A stretch of 64,000 nt of DNA from positions 62,001 through 126,000 of the forward strand of contig JADYZV010000036.1 of assembly GCA_020852965.1 (NCBI GenBank), read 5' to 3'. The notes under the pieces are model-generated. The model saw nothing but the letters and a program-made list of their open reading frames with translations. It searched no databases and was not told the DNA's origin. Source of the DNA: Pirellulaceae bacterium (GTDB taxonomy: Bacteria > Planctomycetota > Planctomycetia > Pirellulales > Pirellulaceae). A program made the translations under genes and the position numbers. Below, piece by piece: positions 45,221-53,614 of the stretch (position 1 is the first letter of the stretch; the number at the start of each line of letters is the position of its first letter).

Positions 45221-47509
45221 TTATCGGAACCGCAAAACCCCACCTTGTAGAAGTTCACTGTGGGTAAGCCACCAGCGGTCCAACGCTAGCCCGTTCAATT
45301 CCACGCGCTCGAAGTGCGTTCGATCGACAGGTAGCTCATCCGCCACAATCTCTAGTTTCGTATCGCCAAGTCTTACTACCGCGCGCTTCCAAATGGGACA
45401 GCCGAGTTCATATCGCTCGCTGCCTGCCAGCGGATAAAGCCCCAGCGAACTCAAGACGTACCACGCGGAAAGAGTACCGCCATCGTCGTTGCCATCGAGC
45501 CCATGGGGCCCGTCGCCGTACTTGTGCTTCAGAATCCAACGTACCCACTGCTGGGTCATGTCGGGCCGACCAGCCGCATTGAACAGGTATACCGCGTGGA
45601 TATCTGGTTGATTGCCGTGCCAGTAATAGCCATTGGGCAATGCGCCAACTTCCGCTACCGATTTGGCGAAAAACTCATCGAGCTCATCGACAAAATAATC
45701 CCGGCTAGAAAAAAGCTCCACGAAGCCAGCGGCGTCGTGCGGAACGGCCCAACGCCATTGCAGCGCGCTCCCTTCGACATAGTCATCCGTGTACTTGCGG
45801 CCGAAATCCACGTAGGTCAACAGCAGTGGCTTGAGTGGCGTCGAGAAGCGCCCTGACGAATCGCGGGGCTGAAAGTACTGCGTTTCCGAATTCCATACAT
45901 TGCGATAGTTTAGCGATCGTGTAGCAAACAACTCTGCGTCTGCTTCGCGTCCCAAGGCGGCGGCCAAGCGTCCGATGGCCGCATCGGAGGTCGAGTACTC
46001 CAGTGTCTTAGCAACCGCTTCCGACATCGTATCCGAGGGGCAGTAGCCATAGCGAATAAACTGATCGATATCTTCACGCGGTGAGAAATTGGCACCGGGT
46101 GGCGTGGGTTGCACGGCGGCAGCCCGCATCGCCTCGTAGGCCGCCTCAACATCAAACTCGCGAATTCCCTTCAACCACGCTTCGGCGATGACAACGTCGG
46201 CAGGTGCCCCAAACATGGAGCTTGTATACCCACACCCCGCGGGCCATCTCGGTAGCGTACCTCCTCCTTGCGCGGCCATGTTGACCAACGAGACCAGCAT
46301 GTCGCGATGCCGCTCTGGTATCAGTAGCGTGTACAGAGGATGTGCTGTGCGAAAGGTATCCCACAGCGACATGTCGGTATAGTATTGAAAGCCATCGGCA
46401 CTATGGTGCAGTTTGTCAAACCCCAAATACTCGCCGTTGGCATCACTGAAAGTCGTAGGCATCGAAAATGCGCGGAACAATGCCGTGTAGAACATGGTTT
46501 GCTCGGCTGCCGTCCCTCCCTCAAGCTGCACGGATGAGAGCATGGCGTCCCACTCCGCAGTCGCTGCCTGACGCACTTCGTCGAAGCTCCGCTCCCCCAA
46601 TTCGACTTCCAGATTATCGCGCGCATTGGCAATACTGACATGCGATAGCGCCACAGCCAACTCGATCACTTGGGGCGCAGCCGACTTTTCGAAATCGCAA
46701 ACCACTCCCGACCCATCGCCACTGGCCGATTGCGGATCGGAATGGTCCGCACGATCCGTCCACCGTCGGCAGGTGGTCCAGGGAGCTCGAAAGCGGGCTA
46801 CGAAATAGACCGGCAATCCACCGTAGCGTTTCGAAAAGGAACCAAACATGCGCGTCGAACCGGTGATCTCCCGCCTTCGATTGTCAACGCTCAGCTCACA
46901 GTCTTCAGTTCTCCCTCGCCCCAGCGCACTCGCTGCGTCGAGAGTAATCTGCGGCTGAGCTCCTGCTGCGAATGTGTAGCGGTGCAAGCCGACGTGGAGC
47001 GTGGCTGTCAGCTCAGCTCGAACAGACACGCTAGGCAACGTTACCGCATAGTAGCCGGGTGAAGCCAATTCCTGTTGATGGTCGAACTTGAGCGGTGGAT
47101 TGTCAGGCCGGCCAGTGGAGTCCGCTTCGCCCGTTACTAGACCTGGGTAGATACGAAAGCTGCCACCATCGATAGCCCCCGTTCCGCATAAACGCGTATG
47201 GCTGAATCCCAAAATAAGCTCGTCGGGATAGTAGTAACCCGACATATTCCGCGCAGCAACTCCCTCGTTCGAGACCGTGTCGGGACACAATCGCACCAAT
47301 CCGAACGGGAGTGTTGCGGCGGGTGAATTGTTGCCGCAAACGTATGGATTGCCACCCGTACCAATAAACGGATTGACTCGCTGGCTGAGTGAAACACCTT
47401 GCGGTTCCTCCGCACCACATTGAATAGCCATCGCTACGAATGCTACGAGCAGCACGAGTCGAATTGTCCACAAGAGTGAGTTGGCGATCAACAACTGAAC
47501 AAATTGCAT
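45221..47509 (-). CDS. GH92 family alpha-1,2-mannosidase-like glycoside hydrolase
   Basis: The 762-residue product has an N-terminal signal (LLWTIRLVLLVAFVAMAIQC, possibly lipoprotein Cys31) and the GH92 hallmarks: VNPFIGTGGNPYVCGNNSPA near the start, HTRLCGTGAIDGG, GGTLPRWPAGCGYTSSMFGA and DGNDDGGTLSAWYVLSSLG. GH92 enzymes are calcium-dependent exo-mannosidases removing alpha-linked mannose from glycans. It should act in the periplasm or at the cell surface. It stands alone; the genes around it do not form a recognisable glycan utilisation cluster. Confidence 0.9.
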   Translation of the reverse strand: MQFVQLLIANSLLWTIRLVLLVAFVAMAIQCGAEEPQGVSLSQRVNPFIGTGGNPYVCGNNSPAATLPFGLVRLCPDTVSNEGVAARNMSGYYYPDELILGFSHTRLCGTGAIDGGSFRIYPGLVTGEADSTGRPDNPPLKFDHQQELASPGYYAVTLPSVSVRAELTATLHVGLHRYTFAAGAQPQITLDAASALGRGRTEDCELSVDNRRREITGSTRMFGSFSKRYGGLPVYFVARFRAPWTTCRRWTDRADHSDPQSASGDGSGVVCDFEKSAAPQVIELAVALSHVSIANARDNLEVELGERSFDEVRQAATAEWDAMLSSVQLEGGTAAEQTMFYTALFRAFSMPTTFSDANGEYLGFDKLHHSADGFQYYTDMSLWDTFRTAHPLYTLLIPERHRDMLVSLVNMAAQGGGTLPRWPAGCGYTSSMFGAPADVVIAEAWLKGIREFDVEAAYEAMRAAAVQPTPPGANFSPREDIDQFIRYGYCPSDTMSEAVAKTLEYSTSDAAIGRLAAALGREADAELFATRSLNYRNVWNSETQYFQPRDSSGRFSTPLKPLLLTYVDFGRKYTDDYVEGSALQWRWAVPHDAAGFVELFSSRDYFVDELDEFFAKSVAEVGALPNGYYWHGNQPDIHAVYLFNAAGRPDMTQQWVRWILKHKYGDGPHGLDGNDDGGTLSAWYVLSSLGLYPLAGSERYELGCPIWKRAVVRLGDTKLEIVADELPVDRTHFERVELNGLALDRWWLTHSELLQGGVLRFR

Positions 47510-47714
47510 GTCACGTACCTATGCCGATCTAGAAATTGTTCGGAACCATCTCATGAACATTGTAGAACGTTTAGGAGCTACGCGCAGGCGGGAGCGGAGT
47601 TGATTCGACCTAGCCATAAGACTGTGCACGAGCGTCTATGGAGTGAGGCTGGCGGTCGCAGGTGAGCCTAGCAGGTGTATGCCGCCATGCCATCGCCAGC
47701 GCTTCTTCGTTCCG

Positions 47715-49115
47715 TTACGACAGAATCTTAGTGAGCACATTGCCACTCACATTGGTCAAGCGGAAATCTCGCCCCGCATAGCGATACGTGAGCCGTTCAT
47801 GATCGAGCCCCAATAGATGAAGAATCGTAGCGTGCCAATCGTGAATATGGCATGCATCCTCCACCGCTTCATAGCCATACTCGTCCGTCGCCCCGTAGCT
47901 CAAGCCACCTTGGACGCCACCACCGGCCATCCAAGTCGTGTAGCCTTTGTTGTTATGGTCGCGCCCGTCGCCCCCCTGTGCAGCCGGAGTTCGCCCGAAT
48001 TCGCCACCCCATATAACCAACGTATCCTTCAATAAGTCACGTTGCTTGAGATCGGCCAATAGGCCGGCAATGGGCTTGTCGATTTTCTCGCAACTGACGG
48101 GCAAATCGGCGCTCAAATTCCGGTGATGATCCCAACCACCATTGCCAACTTCAACAAAGCGCACACCCGCTTCGACAAATCGGCGAGCCATCAGGCACTG
48201 TTGTCCAAAGGCGGACGTGGGGCCACCGTCAGCACCATACAGCGCGAGCGTCTCGGGCGTTTCGTTGCTCGTGTCCATCAAATCTGGCATCGCGTCCTGC
48301 ATGCGAAATGCCAGCTCATACGATTCAATCACACCTTCCACCTCCGGTGCATGATCTTTGTGTGAGAGTTGCTCTCGATTTAAGGCCTGGATCAAATCGA
48401 GCTGCGACCGCTGCTGGCTACTAGTCAAACCAGGATTGCGAATATCAGCCACGCTGGCACTCACTCCACGTTGCTGGGCCCCAGCACCTCCACCACGACT
48501 CGCTCGACCCACGCTCGTACCGCGATAGATGGCTGGTAGAAATGCGCTATCAAAGTTCCGCGACGAGCCAGCGGGAGCGGCTAACGAGATGAAGCCAGGC
48601 ACGCTTTCATTCTCGGTCCCCAGGCCGTACAAAGTCCAAGCTCCCAACGAAGGGCGCACAAATTGCGCCGTACCGGTATGCATTTGCGTTTGTGCCGCCG
48701 GATGCACCGGCTGATCGCAGTGCATCGAGCGAATCAAGCATAGCTCATCCGCATGCTCCGCAACTTGGGGAAAGAGATCGGAGATCCACAGTCCAGCTTG
48801 GCCGCGTTGGCGAAACTTCCGCTGCGAACCTAACAACTGGCCTCCGTAGCGTCCTGGCTTTCCATGATCTTCATTGAGCTGAGGTTTGTAGTCAAAGGTA
48901 TCTACGTGTGAGGGTGCACCGGCCATCGCCAAAAAGATGACTCGCTTTGCCCGTGCGGGAAAATGCGGGGCCTTGGGCGACAGCGGTTTGTTGCTCGCGG
49001 CTCCACTTTCCGCCGCCGCAGCAAAACTGCTCAATCCGGAGAAGGCCAGATAGCCGAAACCGGCCGTAGCGCTGCGTAGCAATTGGCGGCGTGAAAAGCT
49101 TGTTAATTCTTGCAT
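47715..49115 (-). CDS. DUF1501 protein with Tat signal
   Basis: The ATG at 49115 gives MQELTSFSRRQLLRSATAGF, a twin-arginine signal; the in-frame TTG at 49127 is less likely. The 466-residue product is a DUF1501 protein (sulfatase-like alkaline phosphatase superfamily): AKRVIFLAMAGAPSHVDTFD, PHFPARAKRVIF, VIWGGEFGRTPAAQGGDGRD and DWHATILHLLGLDHERLTYR. In planctomycetes DUF1501 genes are nearly always beside a PSCyt1/DUF1549/DUF1553 gene, as here. The biochemical role is not established. Confidence 0.93.
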   Translation of the reverse strand: MQELTSFSRRQLLRSATAGFGYLAFSGLSSFAAAAESGAASNKPLSPKAPHFPARAKRVIFLAMAGAPSHVDTFDYKPQLNEDHGKPGRYGGQLLGSQRKFRQRGQAGLWISDLFPQVAEHADELCLIRSMHCDQPVHPAAQTQMHTGTAQFVRPSLGAWTLYGLGTENESVPGFISLAAPAGSSRNFDSAFLPAIYRGTSVGRASRGGGAGAQQRGVSASVADIRNPGLTSSQQRSQLDLIQALNREQLSHKDHAPEVEGVIESYELAFRMQDAMPDLMDTSNETPETLALYGADGGPTSAFGQQCLMARRFVEAGVRFVEVGNGGWDHHRNLSADLPVSCEKIDKPIAGLLADLKQRDLLKDTLVIWGGEFGRTPAAQGGDGRDHNNKGYTTWMAGGGVQGGLSYGATDEYGYEAVEDACHIHDWHATILHLLGLDHERLTYRYAGRDFRLTNVSGNVLTKILS

Positions 49116-49152
49116 GGCTAGTAACAACTAATGTAAGAGAAACTGACGGCAG

Positions 49153-49185
49153 GCAATGGAAACACAGAGGCACAGAGCTCACAGA
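49153..49185. repeat. dispersed CAGAGGCACAGAG motif, copy 1
   Basis: AACACAGAGGCACAGAGCTC then ACAGAGAG. The same words are found inverted at 52511-52535. The motif lies between the PSCyt1 and DUF1501 genes. Confidence 0.6.
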
Positions 49186-49189
49186 GAGT

Positions 49190-51901
49190 TCAATCGATCA
49201 CCCGGAATTCTGCGGCAGCGATAAGCGCTTGCGACAAAGCGATCATTGTCGACAGCGGTGGCTCGCGAGCCGCTGAATGCGCGTCGAAATCAAGTACAAA
49301 CTTGCGAACCGCTGAACGTTCGGCTGTGGTAGGCGAACGACCGTACGTTAGTTGGAACAACTGCTCGAGCCGTTGTGTCGGGGAACTTGTAGCCTCCGCC
49401 ACACGCTTGGCGAGCGCTTCGCTGTTGATGATGACGAATTCATTGTTCAGCATGAACAGCGCTTGGTTGGGTGTGCTGGACGTTTCACGCTGGCCGACCA
49501 CCATGCTCGGTTCGGCGAAATCGAAGACGTCGAGCGCTCTCGGCAATTCATCGCGCACGATAGGCAAATAGACACTTCGATAGGTGGCGTGGACCATATC
49601 GGTATATTCGCTATTTCCATTTAATAGGCCAGCGGCCATTCCACGTAGATTGTCACGCGAGCGCCTGCGTCGGTCATTGGGCCTATCGCCGATCGTGGTT
49701 GAGTTTTCAGCCGCTCTTTGCTGGATTATTTCCCGTATGGCATCGCGTCTCCCATTGTCGTCAGTGGAAAACGCCGTCAATTGAGTGATATTGATCAAAC
49801 TACCATCGCGAACTTGCATGTAACCCGCCTTGGCAACCTCAGAAGCGCGAGGTCGCTGTAGATCGAGTCGGCCGGCAACAAATAGGATGCTATCGCGAAT
49901 GGCTTCTGCATCGAGCTGTCGAGTCGTGCCACGCCACAGCAGCCTATTTTCTGGGTCCTGCTCAAATTTTTCTAGATCGTAGGCGCTGCTGAGACGGTAG
50001 GTCCGCGAAGTGCATATCTCTCGAATCATCGACTTGATCGACCATCCCGAGTCGACGAACTTGAGCGCTAAGTAGTCTAACAATTCAGGGTGTGAAGGAG
50101 CTTGGCCTGTCGATCCGAAGTCTTCAGTCGAAGCAACTAGGCCTGCACCGAGCAAATGTTGCCAAATGCGATTCACCATGACTCGGGCCGTCAAGGGATT
50201 GTCCTGGCTGGCTATCCAGTTTGCCAGCTCCCTGCGCCCACTCGAACCAGGTGCGATATCCACGGGTGAATCCCGCAATACCTGTGGAAAATCGCGCGGC
50301 ACCATCTGTGCCGGTTGATCAATTTCGCCTCGAACCAGCATCCTCGCATCTCGCGGCTCGGCTCGGTCCTGCACTCCCATGCAATAGCTAATGGGCTTGC
50401 CTTGGGCGTCGACGCCACCGAGCTGACTTGAAATCGCCGCCATGCGCGCTTGAATTCGAACGACATTCTGAATCTGCAACTTCGCATTTGCACTGTTCTT
50501 GCCCACTCCACTCGAAGCCCTGCGCGACTCGACTATCTCCTGCCGCGCTTGATTCATCTGCGCCGTCAACTGCTCCAACTCCTCCGAAGTAAACGTCTTG
50601 TCAAATGGATTGGGATCCTCGATGGGCAGACGGAGCAAGTTACTCTTGTTGCGATTCTGAACGCCACCCATGTTGCCGAACTGGGAAGCTGGCACACCGT
50701 AATAGGTTTCCGTACTAGCAAAGATTCCGGCGAGCGCGTAATAGTCCGCTTGCGGGATCGGCTCAAACTTGTGATCGTGACAACGCGCACAGGCTACCGA
50801 CGTTCCGAGCATCACACGCGTTGTGGTATCGAGTTGTTCATCCGCCAAGTCGGCAGCAAACTGCGCACCGTTGCGTTCGCTAAGTGATTTTGGTCCCAGC
50901 GCGAGAAAGCTGGTCGCGATCAAGTTTTGAGCCCACTGGGCGTCATTCTTGGCTGGCAAAAGATCGCCCGCGATCTGCTCCTGCACGAAGCGATCGTAGG
51001 GCTTGTCGACGTTAAACGAATCGATGACATAGTCACGGTAACGCCAAGCATGTGGATTGGTCATGTTTACTTCGCGACCGTTCGATTCCGCATAGCGCGC
51101 CAAGTCCAACCAGTGCCTTCCCCAGCGCTCTCCATATTGGGGCGATTCGAGCAGTTCATCCACCATGGTCGCGACCGCATGATCGGGATCTTTCTGCCAG
51201 GCGCGAACAAATCTCTCCAATTGCTCTCGGCTGGGTGGCAAGCCGATCAGATCGTAGCACAGACGCCGCAGCACTTGAGACGACTCGGCATCCGCCACAG
51301 GACTTAACTGCGCATTCTCTAAGCCGGCCAAGACGAAGCGATCGAGCTCGCGACGAGGCCAGCTCTCGTCATCGATTGTCGGAATGGCTGGCATGACAGG
51401 TTTCTGATAGGCCCAGAACTCCCGCTTGGCCTGCGCAATATCTTCCGCAGAGATTTGCGACCTCAACTGCGCAATCTCGGTCTTCCTAGGATCAGGCGCA
51501 CCCATCTCAATCCATTTCCGAAAGTCTTCGACAATCGTATCGGAGAGCCGCTTCTTGGGAGGCATCTCGAAATCTTGATAGCTGATGGCGTTGTAGATAA
51601 GACTTTCGTCGACATTGCCTGGAACAACCGCCGGACCGCTGCTACCGCCAAGGTGCATCAACTGCTCATTGTCCAAGCGCAGCCCTCCTTTGGCATTTCC
51701 GGTTTTGCTCGAGTGACAACCATAACACTCTTGAATCAACACCGGTCGAATTTTAGACTCAAAGAACTTCACTTGTTCGACACTTGGCGCTGGCCGACCG
51801 TCTGCGTCTTGCCCGGTGCTCGCTTCCGTGCAGAGCAACGCAAAGCCAGTTGCGTTCAACAGTATTAAAAAACTTCTTGAGAGTGCGACAATTGGTTTCA
51901 T
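49190..51901 (-). CDS. PSCyt1 / DUF1549 / DUF1553 exported protein
   Basis: The 903-residue product has a signal peptide (MKPIVALSRSFLILLNATGF), then a c-type haem domain with CYGCH (Cys59, Cys62, His63) and a likely axial Met in FEMPPK, i.e. PSCyt1. DUF1549 follows (WPRREIDRFVLAGLE-like segment, GERWGRHWLDLARYAESNGR) and C-terminal DUF1553 (NPLTARVMVNRIWQHLLGAG, SSAYDLEKFEQDPENRLLWR, TPNQALFMLNNEFV). Its 3' neighbour is DUF1501, 74 bp away on the same strand. The haem suggests an electron-transfer or peroxide-related role, unproven. Confidence 0.93.
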   Translation of the reverse strand: MKPIVALSRSFLILLNATGFALLCTEASTGQDADGRPAPSVEQVKFFESKIRPVLIQECYGCHSSKTGNAKGGLRLDNEQLMHLGGSSGPAVVPGNVDESLIYNAISYQDFEMPPKKRLSDTIVEDFRKWIEMGAPDPRKTEIAQLRSQISAEDIAQAKREFWAYQKPVMPAIPTIDDESWPRRELDRFVLAGLENAQLSPVADAESSQVLRRLCYDLIGLPPSREQLERFVRAWQKDPDHAVATMVDELLESPQYGERWGRHWLDLARYAESNGREVNMTNPHAWRYRDYVIDSFNVDKPYDRFVQEQIAGDLLPAKNDAQWAQNLIATSFLALGPKSLSERNGAQFAADLADEQLDTTTRVMLGTSVACARCHDHKFEPIPQADYYALAGIFASTETYYGVPASQFGNMGGVQNRNKSNLLRLPIEDPNPFDKTFTSEELEQLTAQMNQARQEIVESRRASSGVGKNSANAKLQIQNVVRIQARMAAISSQLGGVDAQGKPISYCMGVQDRAEPRDARMLVRGEIDQPAQMVPRDFPQVLRDSPVDIAPGSSGRRELANWIASQDNPLTARVMVNRIWQHLLGAGLVASTEDFGSTGQAPSHPELLDYLALKFVDSGWSIKSMIREICTSRTYRLSSAYDLEKFEQDPENRLLWRGTTRQLDAEAIRDSILFVAGRLDLQRPRASEVAKAGYMQVRDGSLINITQLTAFSTDDNGRRDAIREIIQQRAAENSTTIGDRPNDRRRRSRDNLRGMAAGLLNGNSEYTDMVHATYRSVYLPIVRDELPRALDVFDFAEPSMVVGQRETSSTPNQALFMLNNEFVIINSEALAKRVAEATSSPTQRLEQLFQLTYGRSPTTAERSAVRKFVLDFDAHSAAREPPLSTMIALSQALIAAAEFRVID

Positions 51902-51997
51902 AAATTCGAATTTCGCAGAGAGTCAGGTGTTAGGGTAGCTGCGCTCGCCAGACAATTGGATGCTACCATCTGGCGACGGTAGCCGCGAAGTGATTCG

Positions 51998-52447
51998 TTA
52001 TTCGGCGGGCGGTCGACGCGGTTTGACACCACCTACTTCATTGTCATCCACTCTTTTACCATCGGAACTTTTGTTGGCACCTGGGCGTGGGCGATTGCCC
52101 GGTCCAGCCCCCCCAACCAGTTGCTCGCGTCGCTCTTGCATGAACGTCATCATGGCAGATAATTCTTCCACATTCAGTTTCTCGTCACCATCTTTATCGA
52201 ACTTCTGGAGCATCATCGAGGCCATTTTGGCTGGATCGCGGTTGCCGCGTTGCCTGTCGCCCGCTCCATTTTGCCCCTCGGCACGCTTGGGACGCTCGCC
52301 CGGCGCTGCAACACGATCTCGCTTACGAGCTTCCACGTCTGCTCGCTTCTTGGCTGGCGGATCGTCATCTTTTGGAAACGCACCAGCCAACGACTGGAAG
52401 CTAATGCAGGCTATCAGGGCGCACAGTATCGGTAGGTTTCGCAACAT
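51998..52447 (-). CDS. secreted EF-hand protein
   Basis: The 149-residue product has a signal peptide (MLRNLPILCALIACISFQSL), a long basic Arg/Lys/Gly-rich segment and one EF-hand loop, DKDGDEKLNVEE at 84-95, with Asp/Asp/Asp/Lys/Glu in calcium-ligand positions. The C-terminal tail is Pro/Gly/Arg rich. It precedes the PSCyt1 gene by 96 bp on the same strand. Small EF-hand proteins beside PSCyt1/DUF1501 genes are a recurrent planctomycete arrangement; role unknown. Confidence 0.75.
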   Translation of the reverse strand: MLRNLPILCALIACISFQSLAGAFPKDDDPPAKKRADVEARKRDRVAAPGERPKRAEGQNGAGDRQRGNRDPAKMASMMLQKFDKDGDEKLNVEELSAMMTFMQERREQLVGGAGPGNRPRPGANKSSDGKRVDDNEVGGVKPRRPPAE

Positions 52448-52510
52448 TTCAAAGGTTCACTTTCAGATTTGAGTTAGGGACGCGCTGTCGTGGTTTGAGT
52501 GATTTGACAC

Positions 52511-52537
52511 TTCTCCGTGAACTCTGTGCCTCTGGGT
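52511..52537. repeat. dispersed CAGAGGCACAGAG motif, copy 2 (inverted)
   Basis: CTCCGTGAACTCTGTGCCTC reads on the minus strand as GAGGCACAGAGTTCACGGAG, close to copy 1 at 49153. It lies upstream of the EF-hand gene, in the gap 52448-52898. Confidence 0.55.
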
Positions 52538-52670
52538 ATCAAAAACAAAACGGCGGCAACAAAACAAAGTCACATACTGGCTATTCCGACGCCATCGGGT
52601 GAAATTCCACCGTGGAATCGTAGAATTTCGGAAACTTTTCCTGAACGGGCAAGACAATTCGAGCCGCAAG

Positions 52671-52697
52671 TTGTTAACACTATGAGAGTTATATAAT
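52671..52697 (+). promoter_or_regulatory. candidate sigma-70 promoter for the second sigma gene
   Basis: A perfect TATAAT (52692-52697) is preceded by TTGTTA (52671-52676) with 15-bp spacing, shorter than the usual 17. Transcription from it would carry a leader of ~195 bp containing the family A element. No other promoter-like pair stands out in this gap. Confidence 0.4.
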
Positions 52698-52745
52698 CTA
52701 CAGATGCCCTTAGGGTGGTACCCCGTAGAGTGCCTTGATAGCGCG

Positions 52746-52887
52746 GTTTAACCGGGATTATTCATGGTCTCCCCTGCGGGGGAGTCGCGACGGGCACCGA
52801 CGTAGTTGGTGCCCGTCGCGACCCTCGCGAATGCAGGAGGGTTCGACACTCCTCGTTTTAGTCACTCATGAATAACCTGGATTTAAC
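52746..52887. repeat. family A element, copy 3, with internal hairpin
   Basis: The ends are imperfectly inverted: GTTTAACCGGGATTATTCAT(G) at 52746-52766 and its counterpart at 52867-52887. Inside, GTCGCGACGGGCACC (52784-52798) is perfectly inverted at 52808-52822. The right part, CGTTTTAGTCACTCATGAA, matches 9056-9078 on the other strand over 22 exact bases. It ends 11 bp before the sigma ATG, so it is the leader of that gene. Confidence 0.75.
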
Positions 52888-52898
52888 GGAAAAGTGAC

Positions 52899-53504
52899 AT
52901 GCCGGAAACAGTTCGCGACGATCTGGAACGCCTAGTCGATGGGGGGGCAACTGAGCTGGCAGCACTCTTCGAGGAGTTGCGGCCACGCCTAGAGCGACTG
53001 GTCGAATTCCGATTGCATTCTGGCCTGCGCGGGCGTGTCGATACCGCCGACGTGCTTCAAGAAGCATTCCTGACGATTTCTGCGAGACTACCTGGCTTCC
53101 TGGAGTCGCCCGACGTTTCGCCATTTGTGTGGATGCGGCGATTGACACTCCAATGCGTCGTCGATACCCATCGTCATCACTTTCGGCACAAGCGGAGTGT
53201 TGGAAAAGAAGTCAAACTGTCCAGGCCCGCTGCAGGTGACGAGACGAGTCTGTCGATTGCCCATGCACTGTTCGACCCGCGCATGTCACCCAGCAAAGCC
53301 GTCGTTCAAGCAGAGGAGTTGGAACGATTGCGGCAAGCGCTCGACGCCATGGATGAGACAGACCGCGAGGTACTCGCGCTTCGCCACTTCGAACGTCTGA
53401 GTAATAATGAAACAGCAGAAGAACTTGGATTGAGCACAACGGCTGCCAGCAATCGCTATATTCGCGCCATGGCGCGACTTGCCGAGCTTATGAATCCGCA
53501 GTAA
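52899..53504 (+). CDS. ECF-type RNA polymerase sigma factor
   Basis: The 201-residue product has sigma region 2 (FEELRPRLERLVEFRLHSGL, then RVDTADVLQEAFLTIS) and region 4 (LRQALDAMDETDREVLALRH, then LSNNETAEELGLSTTAASNR), with the helix-turn-helix complete. The length is normal for an ECF sigma of the planctomycete kinase-associated groups. The kinase gene at 53615 follows by 110 bp. In such pairs the kinase is thought to control the sigma or its regulon; here no anti-sigma gene is seen. Confidence 0.92.
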   Translation: MPETVRDDLERLVDGGATELAALFEELRPRLERLVEFRLHSGLRGRVDTADVLQEAFLTISARLPGFLESPDVSPFVWMRRLTLQCVVDTHRHHFRHKRSVGKEVKLSRPAAGDETSLSIAHALFDPRMSPSKAVVQAEELERLRQALDAMDETDREVLALRHFERLSNNETAEELGLSTTAASNRYIRAMARLAELMNPQ

Positions 53505-53614
53505 GTGAATGTTTCGATGCTCCCCGATGGACTTGTTCCGTCGGAAGCTAAGTTTTGCAAATAGATACAGCAAATTCGAAACCAGCGCCCCACCTTACAT
53601 GAAACACGGTCGGT

